From Bradyrhizobium sp. C9 (GTDB taxonomy: Bacteria; Pseudomonadota; Alphaproteobacteria; Rhizobiales; Xanthobacteraceae), in contig NZ_NWTG01000019.1 of assembly GCF_002532045.1 (NCBI RefSeq), positions 85,382 through 149,381 on the forward strand: a stretch of DNA of 64,000 nucleotides, written 5' to 3'. Both the position numbers and the translations under genes were made by a program. The notes under the pieces are model-generated. The model worked only from the letters and a program-made list of their open reading frames with translations, did no database searches and was not told where the DNA came from. Positions 7,675-17,611 of this stretch are shown in pieces. Each line of letters starts with the position of its first letter. Within the stretch, counting starts at the first letter, position 1.

Positions 7675-9618
7675 CTAGCCGGCCTGCTTCACCCGCATGT
7701 ACCACTCGACGAGCCGGCGGACCTGGCGCTCGGTGTAACCGCGCTCCACCATCCGCTCGACGAACTCGCCGTGCTTCTTCTCGGTCTCGCCGTCCTTCTT
7801 GGAGCCGAACGAGATGACCGGAAGCAGATCCTCGACCTGCGAGAATATCCGCTTCTCGATCACGTCGCGAACCTTTTCGTATGAGGTCCAGCTCGGGTTC
7901 TTGCCGTTATTGTGCGCCCGCGAACGCAACGAGAACTTGACGACCTCGTTGCGGAAATCCTTCGGGTTGGCAATGCCGGCCGGCTTCTCGATCTTTGTGA
8001 GCTCCTGGTTCAGCAGCTCACGATTCATCAGCTGGCCGGTGTCGGGATCCTTGAAGTCCTGATCTTCGATCCAGGCGTCGGCATAGTCGACATAGCGGTC
8101 GAACAGGTTCTGGCCGTAGTCGGAATAGGATTCCAGATAGGCCTTCTGGATCTCGTTGCCGATGAACTCGGCATAGCGTGGCGCGAGGTCGGCCTTGATG
8201 AATTCGAGATAGCGCTTCTCGGTCTCGTCAGGCAGCTGCTCGCGGCGGATCGCCATCTCCAGCACATACATCAGATGCACCGCATCGGCACCGACCTCGG
8301 TGGTGTCGTGATTGAAGGTCGAGGCCAGCACCTTGAAGGCGAAGCGGGTGGAGACGCCGTCCATGCCTTCGTCGACGCCGGCTGCGTCCTTGTACTCCTG
8401 CACGCTGCGCGCCTTGGGATCGGATTCCTTCAGGCTCTCGCCGTCATAGACCCGCATCTTGCCGAACAGCGTCGAGTTCTCGTGCTTGCGCAGCCGCGAC
8501 ATCACCGAGAAACGGGCCAGAGTTTCCAGCGTAGCCGGCGCGCACGGCGCGGCGGCAAGCTCGGAGGTCTGGATCAGCTTCTCGTAGATCTTCTGCTCCT
8601 CGGTGACCCGCAGGCAGTACGGCACCTTGATGACGCAGATGCGGTCGATGAAGGCCTCGTTGTTCTTGTTGGTCTTGAAGCTCTGCCACTCGGCCTCATT
8701 GGAGTGCGCGAGGATGATGCCGGTGAACGGGATCGCACCGATGTTCTCGGTGCCGATGTAGTTGCCCTCCTGCGTCGCCGTCAGCAGCGGGTGCAGCATC
8801 TTGATCGGCGCCTTGAACATTTCGACGAACTCGAGCACGCCCTGGTTGGCGCGGTTGAGGCCGCCGGAATAGCTGTAGGCGTCGGGGTCGTTCTGGGCGT
8901 AGGTCTCGAGTTTGCGGATGTCGACCTTGCCGACCAGCGAGGAGATGTCCTGGTTGTTCTCGTCACCGGGCTCGGTCTTGGCGACCGCGATCTGGCGCAG
9001 CCGGGAGGGCTGGATACGCGCGACGCGGAATTGCGAGATGTCGCCGCCGAAGGCCTCGAGCCGCTTGTAGGCCCAGGGCGACATCAGCCCGCTCAGCCGG
9101 CGGCGCGGAATGCCGTACTTCTCCTCGATCATCGGTCCGAGCTGCTCGGGGTCGAACAGCCCGAGCGGGCTCTCGAACACCGGCGACAGCTCGTCACCTG
9201 CCTTCAGCACGTAGATCGGATGGATTTCCATCAGCGCCTTGATGCGCTCGGCGAGCGACGACTTGCCGCCGCCGACCGGTCCGAGCAGGTAGAGGATCTG
9301 CTTGCGCTCCTCGAGGCCCTGCGCGGCGTGGCGGAAGAAGCCGACCAGGCGCTCGATCGTGTCCTCCATGCCGAAGAAGCCGGCGAAGGCCGGATACGAC
9401 CTGATCGTACGGTTCAAAAAGATACGGCCAAGGCGTGGGTCCTTGGCCGTGTCGATCATCTGGGGCTCACCGATTGCCGCTAATAACCGCTCGGCCGCAT
9501 TGGCGTATCGCATCGGATCACTTCGACACGACTCCAAATACTCGGCCATCGACATGTCGGTCTGGCTTCGCGCTTCAAACGACCTTGCGAAGGCGTTGAA
9601 CAAAGAATCGTTGTACAT
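7675..9618 (-). CDS. prkA: PrkA family serine protein kinase (YeaG-like)
   Basis: A 647-residue PrkA/YeaG protein: an N-terminal AAA-type nucleotide-binding module followed by a C-terminal kinase-like domain. The Walker A motif GPVGGGKSS lies at residues 113-121. The MSPWAYKRLEAFGGD and ILAHSNEAEWQSFK blocks are typical of the family. ATG 9618 is chosen over an upstream in-frame ATG at 9633 because a strong GGAGAGAGGG site precedes it. It heads the operon with yeaH and spoVR. The family is reported to phosphorylate proteins on serine under starvation or sporulation; the substrates here are unknown. Confidence 0.94.
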   Translation of the reverse strand: MYNDSLFNAFARSFEARSQTDMSMAEYLESCRSDPMRYANAAERLLAAIGEPQMIDTAKDPRLGRIFLNRTIRSYPAFAGFFGMEDTIERLVGFFRHAAQGLEERKQILYLLGPVGGGKSSLAERIKALMEIHPIYVLKAGDELSPVFESPLGLFDPEQLGPMIEEKYGIPRRRLSGLMSPWAYKRLEAFGGDISQFRVARIQPSRLRQIAVAKTEPGDENNQDISSLVGKVDIRKLETYAQNDPDAYSYSGGLNRANQGVLEFVEMFKAPIKMLHPLLTATQEGNYIGTENIGAIPFTGIILAHSNEAEWQSFKTNKNNEAFIDRICVIKVPYCLRVTEEQKIYEKLIQTSELAAAPCAPATLETLARFSVMSRLRKHENSTLFGKMRVYDGESLKESDPKARSVQEYKDAAGVDEGMDGVSTRFAFKVLASTFNHDTTEVGADAVHLMYVLEMAIRREQLPDETEKRYLEFIKADLAPRYAEFIGNEIQKAYLESYSDYGQNLFDRYVDYADAWIEDQDFKDPDTGQLMNRELLNQELTKIEKPAGIANPKDFRNEVVKFSLRSRAHNNGKNPSWTSYEKVRDVIEKRIFSQVEDLLPVISFGSKKDGETEKKHGEFVERMVERGYTERQVRRLVEWYMRVKQAG

Positions 9619-10117
9619 GATCCCTCTCTCCACGATATGTATCGCCGCACGACTGACACGAGTCGTAACCAGAGCGTCCTAGGATCGAATCAGCGTCGGC
9701 ACGCTGGGTCCATTGGACACTCGACCGACTCACTTCGGCAATGCACGGCGCGTGCAGCCTCTGCCTTATCAACAGGCAGGAAGCTTAATGGTTCATCAAT
9801 ATCCCCTTGTTTTTGGTGCCTGTAACCCCCTCGCCACATCCGTGGTTTACCGGGGCCCAGGCCTCCGAAGCGGACATCCGACCGGGGCAACTTCCCCGTC
9901 CGGCGATGAACGTTGGACTCCCTGAAAAGGTGTGACCGTCCTGCCTTGGCGTCAAGATGCGCACGTCACAGACTCGCATGAACAAACTGTCAGACGAGGT
10001 TGAACGTGCCTCCTTGTCGCCGCGACTAAGGCAACGAGCCCGCGCAGTTCCACGCGGCACCATTTGCCGCGCTGTAAAGATGACACCTTGAAGGCGCGGG
10101 CTATTCCCGAGGCGGTC
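9619..10117. other. Divergent intergenic region between prkA and an exported protein gene
   Basis: About 500 bases with no convincing coding capacity. It must hold the promoter of the prkA operon leftward and that of the gene at 10118 rightward. The only structure I see is a short inverted repeat (ACGACT, 6-base spacer, AGTCGT) at 9649-9666, in what would be the prkA leader. No GGAAC-N16-CGTT element was found on either strand. Confidence 0.5.
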
Positions 10118-10735
10118 ATGAAGCAGACGTTTCTCGTTGTCGCACTCGCCGCCGCAGCCTGCGCCGACGCGTCGTTAACCGTTCAGGCGCAGGAGGACGT
10201 CGACAAGGCCAAGGCGGCCGCCTTCGACAACAGGATGTTCGCGGGCCCGCCCGGCGCGAAGGCCTATGCCTGCTTCGTGCGGCGATACGATGCAAATCAT
10301 CTGGCGCAGCATCCGAAGCAGAAGGTCGGCGCGATGAAGCTGCTCGTCGCCGCCGAGGATGCGCCGGAGGACAAGACCACCAACTACTCGTTCCGGCTCG
10401 GCGTCACCTACCGCCACCGCCCCGGCAATTTCGACTCCAGCGGCTACTGCAACCACGCGATCGCGACCCAATCCGGGAACGAAATCCGCTTCGAATGCGG
10501 CGTAGACTGCGAGGGCGGCGGTATCAGCGTGGCGTTGTCGAAGGACGATAAGTCCGCGATCGCACGCCTCGCCAGCATCAGGATGTGGAATCGCAACAAG
10601 CCCGACGTTGAGGCGAGCGAAGAGCTGCTTGCCGGCGCCGACGACAAGATCTTCCGCGTCGATCGGGCGGAGCCAAGCGAATGCGCCGAACTCGTGACCG
10701 ACCGCAAGGAACTCGCTGCGCTCCGCCACAAGTGA
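10118..10735 (+). CDS. Exported protein of unknown function
   Basis: A 205-residue protein with an N-terminal signal peptide (MKQTFLVVALAAAACADA, cleavage near the AQA-like site at about residue 27), so it is probably periplasmic. The mature part contains several cysteines (YACFVRRY, SGYCNHAI, FECGVDCEGG, SECAEL) that could form disulfides. ATG 10118 follows a GAGG ribosome site and places the signal peptide at the N-terminus; an upstream in-frame ATG would bury it. No domain was recognised. It is followed 40 bases later by a DsrE-like exported protein on the same strand. Confidence 0.75.
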   Translation: MKQTFLVVALAAAACADASLTVQAQEDVDKAKAAAFDNRMFAGPPGAKAYACFVRRYDANHLAQHPKQKVGAMKLLVAAEDAPEDKTTNYSFRLGVTYRHRPGNFDSSGYCNHAIATQSGNEIRFECGVDCEGGGISVALSKDDKSAIARLASIRMWNRNKPDVEASEELLAGADDKIFRVDRAEPSECAELVTDRKELAALRHK

Positions 10736-10775
10736 TAGGCTCGCTCCGGTCGAGAACGAATACGCGAGGGACGCC

Positions 10776-11222
10776 ATGCACCGACGCCGCATCCTGTGGG
10801 GCACGCTCTCGGCGATCGGCGCCGCCTTGACAGCGTCACGGGCGAACGCCGCCACCGAGGCATCGCCTCGCAAGCTGAAGGTGGCCTATCACCTTACCGA
10901 TCTCGACAAGGTCAATTTCGTAGTCGGCAACATCCAGAACCATCTCGACGGCGTCGGCGGCCCCGGCAACGTGACGATCGCGCTCGTGGTGCACGGCCAG
11001 GCGCTGAAGGCGTTTCATTCGGCGGCCGCCAATCCCGACCTGTCAAAGCATGTCGGGCAGTTCGGCAAGGCTGGCATCGAGCTCGCCGCCTGCGGCAACA
11101 CCATGAAATCGCAGAACATCACCCTCGCCGACCTGCTCCCCGGCTTCGTCGCCGCCGAGCGCGGTGGCGTGGTCCGGCTCGCCGAGTTGCAATCCCAGGG
11201 CTACCTCTACCTGCGGCCCTGA
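10776..11222 (+). CDS. DsrE/DsrF-like exported protein
   Basis: A 148-residue DsrE-family protein. The N-terminus MHRRRILWGTLSAIGAALTASRANA looks like a signal peptide with a twin arginine, so Tat export is possible. The rest follows the family pattern: KVAYHLTDLDKVNFVVGNIQNHL, an ALVVHGQALKAF strand, then IELAACGNTMKSQNI with a cysteine in the usual position for sulfur-relay homologues. Periplasmic DsrE-like proteins of this kind are common and poorly characterised; a role in sulfur chemistry is suggested by family only. Confidence 0.85.
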   Translation: MHRRRILWGTLSAIGAALTASRANAATEASPRKLKVAYHLTDLDKVNFVVGNIQNHLDGVGGPGNVTIALVVHGQALKAFHSAAANPDLSKHVGQFGKAGIELAACGNTMKSQNITLADLLPGFVAAERGGVVRLAELQSQGYLYLRP

Positions 11223-11441
11223 CCGCGCGGCCGCGCTCCGCAACGCGTCATAAAAATGTGCCGAGATCGGGGTCTGCTCGTACCCGCGTCCGAGGGGATC
11301 GAACTGTTGTGAATGGCGTTATCCCTTTGGAATGCTGATAGTCCGCCCCGGGCCCCCAGCCATGTTGACAATCCCCCTCCACCCCCGAAAGCTGCCCGGG
11401 AACCCAAAAATCGACCCTCGATCGAACGAGAACAGGCACCC

Positions 11442-14288
11442 ATGAACCCCGTCAAAGCACTCGAAAATCACCGCCAGGCCGTCTGGCTGGACTTCCTTGC
11501 CCGCGGCTTCGTCGCCAAAGGCGACCTGCAGCGGCTGATCGAGACCGACGGCGTCAAAGGCGTGACGTCCAACCCCTCGATCTTCGAGAAGGCGATCGGG
11601 AGCTCGGACGAGTATGACGGGGCGATCGGCCAGGCCCTCAAGAAGGGCGACCGCTCGGTCGCCGACCTGTTCGAACATCTTGCCGTCGTGGATATCCAAC
11701 ATGCCGCCGACGTGCTGCGCCCGGTCTACGACCAGAGCCATGGCGGCGACGGCTTCGTGAGCCTCGAAGTGTCGCCCTATCTGGCGATGGACACCAAGGG
11801 CACGATCGTGGAGGCCGAGCGGCTCTGGAAGGACGTCCATCGCAAGAACCTGATGGTCAAGGTGCCGGCGACGCCGGAGGGCCTGCCGGCGATCGAGTAC
11901 CTGATCGGCGAAGGCATCAGCATCAACATCACGCTGCTGTTCTCGCAGAAGGTCTATCGCCAGGTCGCCGAAGCCTATCTCAAGGGCCTCGAGAAATACG
12001 TCGCCAAGGGCGGCGATCCCTCCCACGTCGCAAGCGTCGCCAGCTTCTTCGTCAGCCGTATCGACTCGGCCGTCGATAAGCAGCTCGACGAGAAGATCGC
12101 GCGCGCCAACGACCCGTCCGAGAAGGAGCGGCTCGCCGCCCTGAAGGGCAAGGTCGCGATCGCCAATGCAAAGCTCGCCTACCAGGACTACAAGCGGCTG
12201 TTCTCCGGTCCGCGCTGGGACAAGCTCACGGCCAAGGGCGCAAAGCCGCAGCGGCTGCTGTGGGCCTCGACCGGCACCAAGAACAAGGACTACAGCGACG
12301 TGCTCTATGTCGAGGAGCTGATCGGCCCCGACACCGTCAACACCGTGCCGCCGGCGACGCTCGACGCCTTCCGCGACCACGGCAAGGTCCGCGACAGCCT
12401 CGAGGAGAATGTCGAGGACGCCCGCCACGTGCTGGAGGAGCTGGAGAAGTCCGGCATCTCGCTCGATGCGATCACCGAGGAGCTGGTCAAGGACGGCGTC
12501 AAGCTGTTCGCCGACGCGGCCGACAAGCTGTACGGCGCGGTCGCCCACAAGCGTGCGACTTCGCTCGGCGGCGGCATCGACCATCAGGAGCTGGCACTCG
12601 GCGCCGGCATCGAGAAGGCAGTCGAGAAGAGCACCGAGGACTGGCGCGCCTCGGCCAGGATCCGCAGGCTCTGGCACAAGGACAAGTCGGTCTGGACCGG
12701 CGACGACGAGGACAAATGGCTGGGCTGGCTGACCAGCGCCGCCTCCACCGACGTCGGCGACTACGAGGACTTCGCAGCGCGCGTAAAGGACCAGAACTTC
12801 ACCGACGCCGTCGTGCTCGGCATGGGCGGCTCGAGCCTCGGGCCAGAGGTGCTGGCGCAGACCTTCCCGCACAAGTCCGGCTTCCCGCGGCTGCACGTGC
12901 TCGATTCCACCGATCCGGCGCAGGTGCGCGCGATGGAGGAGTATGTCGACATCGCCAGGACGCTGTTCATCGTCTCCTCCAAATCCGGCGGCACCACCGA
13001 GCCGAACGTGATGAAGGACTATTTCTTCGACCGGGTCGCCAAGGCGATCGGCAAGGACAAGGCCGGCCACCGCTTCATCGCGGTGACCGATCCCGGCTCG
13101 TCGCTGCAGAAGGTCGCGATCAAGCAGGGCTTTGCCCGCATCTTCTACGGCGACCCCGCGATCGGCGGCCGCTATTCCGTGCTGTCGCCGTTCGGCCTGG
13201 TTCCGGCCGCGGCCGCGGGCATCGACATCCGCAGCCTGCTCGGCCATACGCTCGCCATGGTGCGCTCCTGCGGCGCCGACGTGCCGCCGCAAGAAAACCC
13301 GGGCGTCCGACTCGGGCTGGCGATGGGCATCGCCGGGCTCGAAGGCCGCGACAAGGTGACGATCTTCGCCTCGCCCGAGATCGCCGATTTCGGCGCCTGG
13401 GCCGAGCAGCTGATCGCGGAATCGACCGGCAAGGACGGCAAGGGCCTGATCCCGATCGAGGGCGAGACGATCGGCGACGCCGCGGTCTACGGCAGCGACC
13501 GCTTCTTCATCGACCTGCGCACCGAGGGTGAGCACGACGCCGCGCATGAGGCCAAGCTCGCCGCGCTCGAGGCCGCCGGCCATCCCGTGGTTCGGATCGT
13601 GATGAAATCGATCGACCATATCGGCCAGGAGTTCTTCCGCTTCGAGATTGCGACCGCGGTGGCAGGCTCGATCCTCGGCATCAACCCGTTCAACCAGCCC
13701 GACGTCGAGGCCGCCAAGATCAAGACGCGCGAGCTGACGGCGGCGTTCGAGAAGACCGGATCGCTGCCGGCCGAGCAGCCGGTGGTGTCGGCGGATGGAG
13801 TCGAGCTCTACACCGACGCGCAGAACGCCGAGGAGCTGCACAAGGCCGGCGCCAATGGCGATCTTAATTCCTGGATCAAGGCGCATCTCTCGCGCTCCGG
13901 CCGCGGCGACTATGTCGCCCTGCTCGCCTATATCGAGCGCGACGGCGACACCATCGACGCCATGCAGGCGATGCGGCTGAAGGTGCGGGACGCGAAACAC
14001 CTTGCGACCTGTGCCGAATTCGGCCCGCGCTTCCTGCATTCGACCGGACAGGCCTACAAGGGCGGGCCCGACAGCGGCGTGTTCCTGCAAGTCACGACCG
14101 ACGACAGCAAGGACCTGGCGGTGCCCGGCCAGAAGGCGAGCTTCGGGGTGATCAAGGCGGCGCAGGCGCGCGGCGATTTCGACGTGCTCACCGAGCGCGG
14201 CCGACGGGCGCTGCGCGTGCATCTCAAGGGCGATCTCACCTCCGGGCTTGCGGCACTCGATGCGGCGATCTCGGCTGCACTGAACTGA
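11442..14288 (+). CDS. tal-pgi: Bifunctional transaldolase / glucose-6-phosphate isomerase
   Basis: A 948-residue fusion of two central carbon enzymes in the cytoplasm. Residues 1-~370 are transaldolase, with the GVTSNPSIFEKAI motif and the Schiff-base lysine in LMVKVPATPEG (Lys140). Residues ~400-948 are phosphoglucose isomerase, with MGGSSLGPEVL, SSKSGGTTEPN and the C-terminal Pgi-type region. ATG 11442 begins the transaldolase alignment (MNPVKALENHRQ); the open frame upstream to 11313 has no family match. The gene leads an operon with gnd, zwf, pgl and gntK, so one transcript encodes the oxidative pentose phosphate steps plus return of fructose-6-P to glucose-6-P. Confidence 0.96.
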   Translation: MNPVKALENHRQAVWLDFLARGFVAKGDLQRLIETDGVKGVTSNPSIFEKAIGSSDEYDGAIGQALKKGDRSVADLFEHLAVVDIQHAADVLRPVYDQSHGGDGFVSLEVSPYLAMDTKGTIVEAERLWKDVHRKNLMVKVPATPEGLPAIEYLIGEGISINITLLFSQKVYRQVAEAYLKGLEKYVAKGGDPSHVASVASFFVSRIDSAVDKQLDEKIARANDPSEKERLAALKGKVAIANAKLAYQDYKRLFSGPRWDKLTAKGAKPQRLLWASTGTKNKDYSDVLYVEELIGPDTVNTVPPATLDAFRDHGKVRDSLEENVEDARHVLEELEKSGISLDAITEELVKDGVKLFADAADKLYGAVAHKRATSLGGGIDHQELALGAGIEKAVEKSTEDWRASARIRRLWHKDKSVWTGDDEDKWLGWLTSAASTDVGDYEDFAARVKDQNFTDAVVLGMGGSSLGPEVLAQTFPHKSGFPRLHVLDSTDPAQVRAMEEYVDIARTLFIVSSKSGGTTEPNVMKDYFFDRVAKAIGKDKAGHRFIAVTDPGSSLQKVAIKQGFARIFYGDPAIGGRYSVLSPFGLVPAAAAGIDIRSLLGHTLAMVRSCGADVPPQENPGVRLGLAMGIAGLEGRDKVTIFASPEIADFGAWAEQLIAESTGKDGKGLIPIEGETIGDAAVYGSDRFFIDLRTEGEHDAAHEAKLAALEAAGHPVVRIVMKSIDHIGQEFFRFEIATAVAGSILGINPFNQPDVEAAKIKTRELTAAFEKTGSLPAEQPVVSADGVELYTDAQNAEELHKAGANGDLNSWIKAHLSRSGRGDYVALLAYIERDGDTIDAMQAMRLKVRDAKHLATCAEFGPRFLHSTGQAYKGGPDSGVFLQVTTDDSKDLAVPGQKASFGVIKAAQARGDFDVLTERGRRALRVHLKGDLTSGLAALDAAISAALN

Positions 14289-14300
14289 CGGAGGCGAGGG

Positions 14301-15284
14301 ATGCAACTCGGCATGATCGGCCTCGGGCGGATGGGCGGCAACATCGTCCGCCGCCTGATGAGCAACGGCCACACCACCGTGGTCTATGACAAGGATCCGA
14401 AGGCTGTCGCGGCACTCGTCGCCGACAACGCCACCGGCTCCTCGTCGCTGGAGGATTTCGTCCTCAAGCTGGAGGCGCCGCGCACCGCCTGGGTGATGCT
14501 GCCGGCCGGCAAAATCACCGAAGCCACCATCGAGGCGCTGTCGAAGCTGATGCAGCCCGGCGACGTCATCATCGACGGCGGCAACACCTTCTGGCAGGAC
14601 GACGTCCGCCGCGGCAAGGCGCTCCGGGAGCGCGGGCTGCATTATGTCGATGTCGGCACCAGCGGCGGCATCTGGGGCATCGAGCGCGGCTACTGCATGA
14701 TGATCGGCGGCGACAAGCCCGTCGTCGACCGGCTCGATCCGATCTTCAAGACGCTGGCGCCCGGCATCGGCGACATCCCGCGCACCTCCGGCCGCGACGG
14801 CCGAGATCCCCGCATCGAGCAGGGCTACATCCATGCCGGTCCTGTTGGCGCCGGGCATTTCGTTAAGATGATCCACAACGGCATCGAATACGGCCTGATG
14901 CAGGCCTATGCCGAAGGCTTCGACATCCTGAAGAACGCCAATATCGAGGCGCTCCCGGCGGAGCATCGCTTCGATCTCGACATCGCCGACATCGCGGAAG
15001 TCTGGCGGCGCGGCAGCGTGATCCCGTCCTGGCTGCTCGACCTCACCGCCTCGGCGCTGGCGCAGAACCATACGCTCGACAACTACTCCGGCTTTGTCGA
15101 GGATTCCGGCGAAGGCCGCTGGACCGTCAATGCCGCGGTCGACGAGGCGGTGCCGGCCGAGGTGCTGACCGCCGCCCTCTACACCCGCTTCCGCTCGCGC
15201 AAGGATCACACCTTCGCCGAGAAGATCCTGTCGGCGATGCGCGCAGGCTTCGGCGGCCACAAGGAGCCGCCGAAGAAGGCTTGA
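14301..15284 (+). CDS. gnd: 6-phosphogluconate dehydrogenase, decarboxylating (short type)
   Basis: Oxidises 6-phosphogluconate to ribulose-5-phosphate with loss of CO2. At 327 residues it is the short (GndA/YqeC) class rather than the ~470-residue enzyme. It has the N-terminal dinucleotide motif GLGRMGGNIVRRL, the substrate motif IDGGNTFWQDD near residue 93, VGTSGGIWG, and GAGHFVKMIHNGIEYGLMQAYAEG with the catalytic lysine. Twelve bases separate it from tal-pgi and 77 from zwf. Short enzymes are often NAD-preferring; the sequence alone does not fix the cofactor. Confidence 0.95.
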   Translation: MQLGMIGLGRMGGNIVRRLMSNGHTTVVYDKDPKAVAALVADNATGSSSLEDFVLKLEAPRTAWVMLPAGKITEATIEALSKLMQPGDVIIDGGNTFWQDDVRRGKALRERGLHYVDVGTSGGIWGIERGYCMMIGGDKPVVDRLDPIFKTLAPGIGDIPRTSGRDGRDPRIEQGYIHAGPVGAGHFVKMIHNGIEYGLMQAYAEGFDILKNANIEALPAEHRFDLDIADIAEVWRRGSVIPSWLLDLTASALAQNHTLDNYSGFVEDSGEGRWTVNAAVDEAVPAEVLTAALYTRFRSRKDHTFAEKILSAMRAGFGGHKEPPKKA

Positions 15285-15361
15285 CTCAAAGCGTTTTCGA
15301 GCGAAGTGGGCACCGGTTCGCGTGAAGAAAACGCGTCCAGAAGATAACCGCGGAAGGTCAC

Positions 15362-16855
15362 GTGCAGAAGAAACCCGATCCTTGCTCCTTCATAATCTTC
15401 GGCGCCACCGGTGATCTGACGCACCGCCTGGTGGTCCCGGCGCTCTACAATCTCGCTGCCGGCAACCTGCTGCCGGAGAAATTCTGCGTCGTCGGCATCG
15501 TCCGCAAGGGCATGTCGAGCGAGCAGCTGACCGACAGCCTGTTGCAGGGGCTGCGCAAGTACGCCACCCGCCCCGTCGACGAGGCGATCGCGAAGCGGCT
15601 GTTCGAATGCGTCACCGCGATCGAGGCCGATCCGCGCGATCCCGCTTCGTTCGATGCCATGAACGAACGGCTCGACAAGCTCGAGACGGCGCGCGGCACC
15701 GGCGGCAACCGGCTGTTCTATCTGGCGACCCCGCCGAGCGCCTTCCTGCCGATCAGCGAGCAGCTCGGTCGCACCGGCATGCTGGAGGAGAACGGCGCCT
15801 GGCGGCGGCTGATCATCGAAAAGCCGTTCGGCACCGATCTGGCGTCGGCCAGGGCGCTGAATGCCGCGCTGCTGAAGCTGATGGATGAGCACCAGATCTA
15901 CCGGATCGATCATTATCTCGGCAAGGAAACGGTCCAGAACATCCTGGTGCTGCGCTTTGCCAACGGCATGTTCGAACCGATCTGGAATCGCAATCACATC
16001 GACCACATCCAGATCACCGTCGACGAGAAGCTCGGCGTCGGCCATCGCGGCAGCTTCTACGATGCCACCGGCGCGCTGCGCGACATGGTGCCGAACCATC
16101 TGTTCCAGCTGCTGTCGCTGGTGACGATGGAGCCGCCGGCGCGGTTCGACGCCCATGCGGTGCGCTCGGAGAAGGCCGAGGTGCTGAGTGCGATCCAGAT
16201 CCAGAGCGAGCAGGAGGCGCTGTCCAACTCGGTGCGCGGCCAGTATCGCGGCGGCCGGATCGGCGACACCGCGGTCGAGGACTATCTGAAGACGCCCGAT
16301 GTCAGGCCCGACAGCTCGACCGAGACCTATGCTGCGCTGAAGCTGACCATCGACAATTGGCGCTGGGCCGGCGTGCCGTTCTACCTGCGCACCGGCAAGG
16401 CGCTGACCAGCAAACGTACCGAGATCGCGATCAAGTTCAAGCAGGCGCCGTTCGCGATGTTCCGCGATACCGCGGTCGACCGCCTGTCGCAGAACTACCT
16501 GGTCATCTCCACCGAGCCGACCGAAGGCATCGAGCTGCAATTCAACACCAAGGTGCCTGGCCCGGCCATCAACATCGACGGCGTCGAGATGAAGTTCCGC
16601 TACAAGGACTACTTCAAGGCCGAGCCGTCGACCGGCTACGAGACGCTGATCTATGACTGCATGATCGGCGACAATCTGCTGTTCCAGCGCGCCGACAGCG
16701 TCGAGGCCGGATGGCAGGCGGTGCAGCCCTTCCTCGACGCCTGGAAGACTGCCGGCGGGCGCGGCCTGCAACCCTACAAGGCCGGCAGCGAAGGCCCGGA
16801 GGCTGCCAATGCGCTGCTGACGCGCGATGGCCGCAGCTGGCGGAAGCTGGGCTGA
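15362..16855 (+). CDS. zwf: Glucose-6-phosphate 1-dehydrogenase
   Basis: First step of the oxidative pentose phosphate and Entner-Doudoroff routes: glucose-6-phosphate to 6-phosphogluconolactone, producing NADPH. It is 497 residues, normal length. The nucleotide motif IFGATGDLTHR is near residue 12, IEKPFGTDL near 150, and the substrate-site motif RIDHYLGKETVQN near 181-193. The start is GTG 15362, with a GGAAGG ribosome site seven bases upstream. It is followed after two bases by pgl. No edd or eda is present in the window. Confidence 0.96.
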   Translation: MQKKPDPCSFIIFGATGDLTHRLVVPALYNLAAGNLLPEKFCVVGIVRKGMSSEQLTDSLLQGLRKYATRPVDEAIAKRLFECVTAIEADPRDPASFDAMNERLDKLETARGTGGNRLFYLATPPSAFLPISEQLGRTGMLEENGAWRRLIIEKPFGTDLASARALNAALLKLMDEHQIYRIDHYLGKETVQNILVLRFANGMFEPIWNRNHIDHIQITVDEKLGVGHRGSFYDATGALRDMVPNHLFQLLSLVTMEPPARFDAHAVRSEKAEVLSAIQIQSEQEALSNSVRGQYRGGRIGDTAVEDYLKTPDVRPDSSTETYAALKLTIDNWRWAGVPFYLRTGKALTSKRTEIAIKFKQAPFAMFRDTAVDRLSQNYLVISTEPTEGIELQFNTKVPGPAINIDGVEMKFRYKDYFKAEPSTGYETLIYDCMIGDNLLFQRADSVEAGWQAVQPFLDAWKTAGGRGLQPYKAGSEGPEAANALLTRDGRSWRKLG

Positions 16856-16857
16856 CC

Positions 16858-17610
16858 ATGACCGCGAGCGGCGCGCGCAAGATCATCACCGTTGCCGATC
16901 CGGTGGCACTGGCGCAGACGGCTGCCGAGCGGGTGATCGCAAGGTTCGACCAGAACAGCGGCCGGATCGCGGTCTGCCTCACCGGGGGCTCCAGCCCCAA
17001 GGCGCTCTACCAGCTGCTGGCGACGCCGGACTATCGCCGAAGAATTCCGTGGGACCGCATCGACTGGTTCATCGGCGACGAGCGCCTGGTACCGCGCAAG
17101 GACAAGCTGCACAATATGAGCATGGCGCGCCAGGCCTTCCTCGACCGCTGCGCCCCGGCTGCGAATGTCCACCCGATCGCAACCGACACCGCCGATCTCA
17201 GGGATCCCGACGTCAGCGCGGCGCTGTACGAGAACGAGCTGATGGCCTTCTACGGCGCCGAACAGCTCGATCCGAAGCGGCCGCTGTTCGACCTCGTGCT
17301 GATGGGCATCGGGCCCGATGGCCACACCGCCTCGCTGTTTCCGGGCTATCCCGCGGTCGAAGAAACCCGGCGCTGGGTGGTCGGGGTGCCCAAGGCGAAT
17401 GTCGAGCCGTTCGTGCCGCGAGTCTCCCTGACCCTGCCAGCCCTCGCCTCCTGCCACGAGATGCTGTTCGAGGTCGCGGGCGAAAGCAAGCGCGCGATCT
17501 TGACGCGCCTGTTCGCAGGCGAGAACCTGCCGGCAAACCGCGCGCGATCGCTAGGCGAAACCGTCTGGCTGATCGATCAGGCTGCTTTGCCGGAGGACTT
17601 TCCTGGATGA
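16858..17610 (+). CDS. pgl: 6-phosphogluconolactonase
   Basis: Hydrolyses 6-phosphogluconolactone made by Zwf. 250 residues. Family motifs: CLTGGSSPKALYQLL near residue 39, FIGDERLVP near 72, and MGIGPDGHTASLFPG near 147. ATG 16858 lies two bases after the zwf stop, indicating translational coupling; the frame is open further upstream but that part overlaps zwf and has no family similarity. Confidence 0.95.
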   Translation: MTASGARKIITVADPVALAQTAAERVIARFDQNSGRIAVCLTGGSSPKALYQLLATPDYRRRIPWDRIDWFIGDERLVPRKDKLHNMSMARQAFLDRCAPAANVHPIATDTADLRDPDVSAALYENELMAFYGAEQLDPKRPLFDLVLMGIGPDGHTASLFPGYPAVEETRRWVVGVPKANVEPFVPRVSLTLPALASCHEMLFEVAGESKRAILTRLFAGENLPANRARSLGETVWLIDQAALPEDFPG

Positions 17611-17611
17611 T

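Noticed and set aside
11390..11420. GGAAC upstream of tal-pgi as a possible EcfG promoter
   Set aside because: The expected -10 position has no TT or CGTT at any allowed spacing.
11319..15260. A 1313-codon open frame antisense to tal-pgi and gnd
   Set aside because: It is a by-product of GC-rich codon usage on the opposite strand; its translation is low-complexity Arg/Ala/Gly/Val/Asp-rich with no family pattern, while the plus strand encodes clear enzymes.
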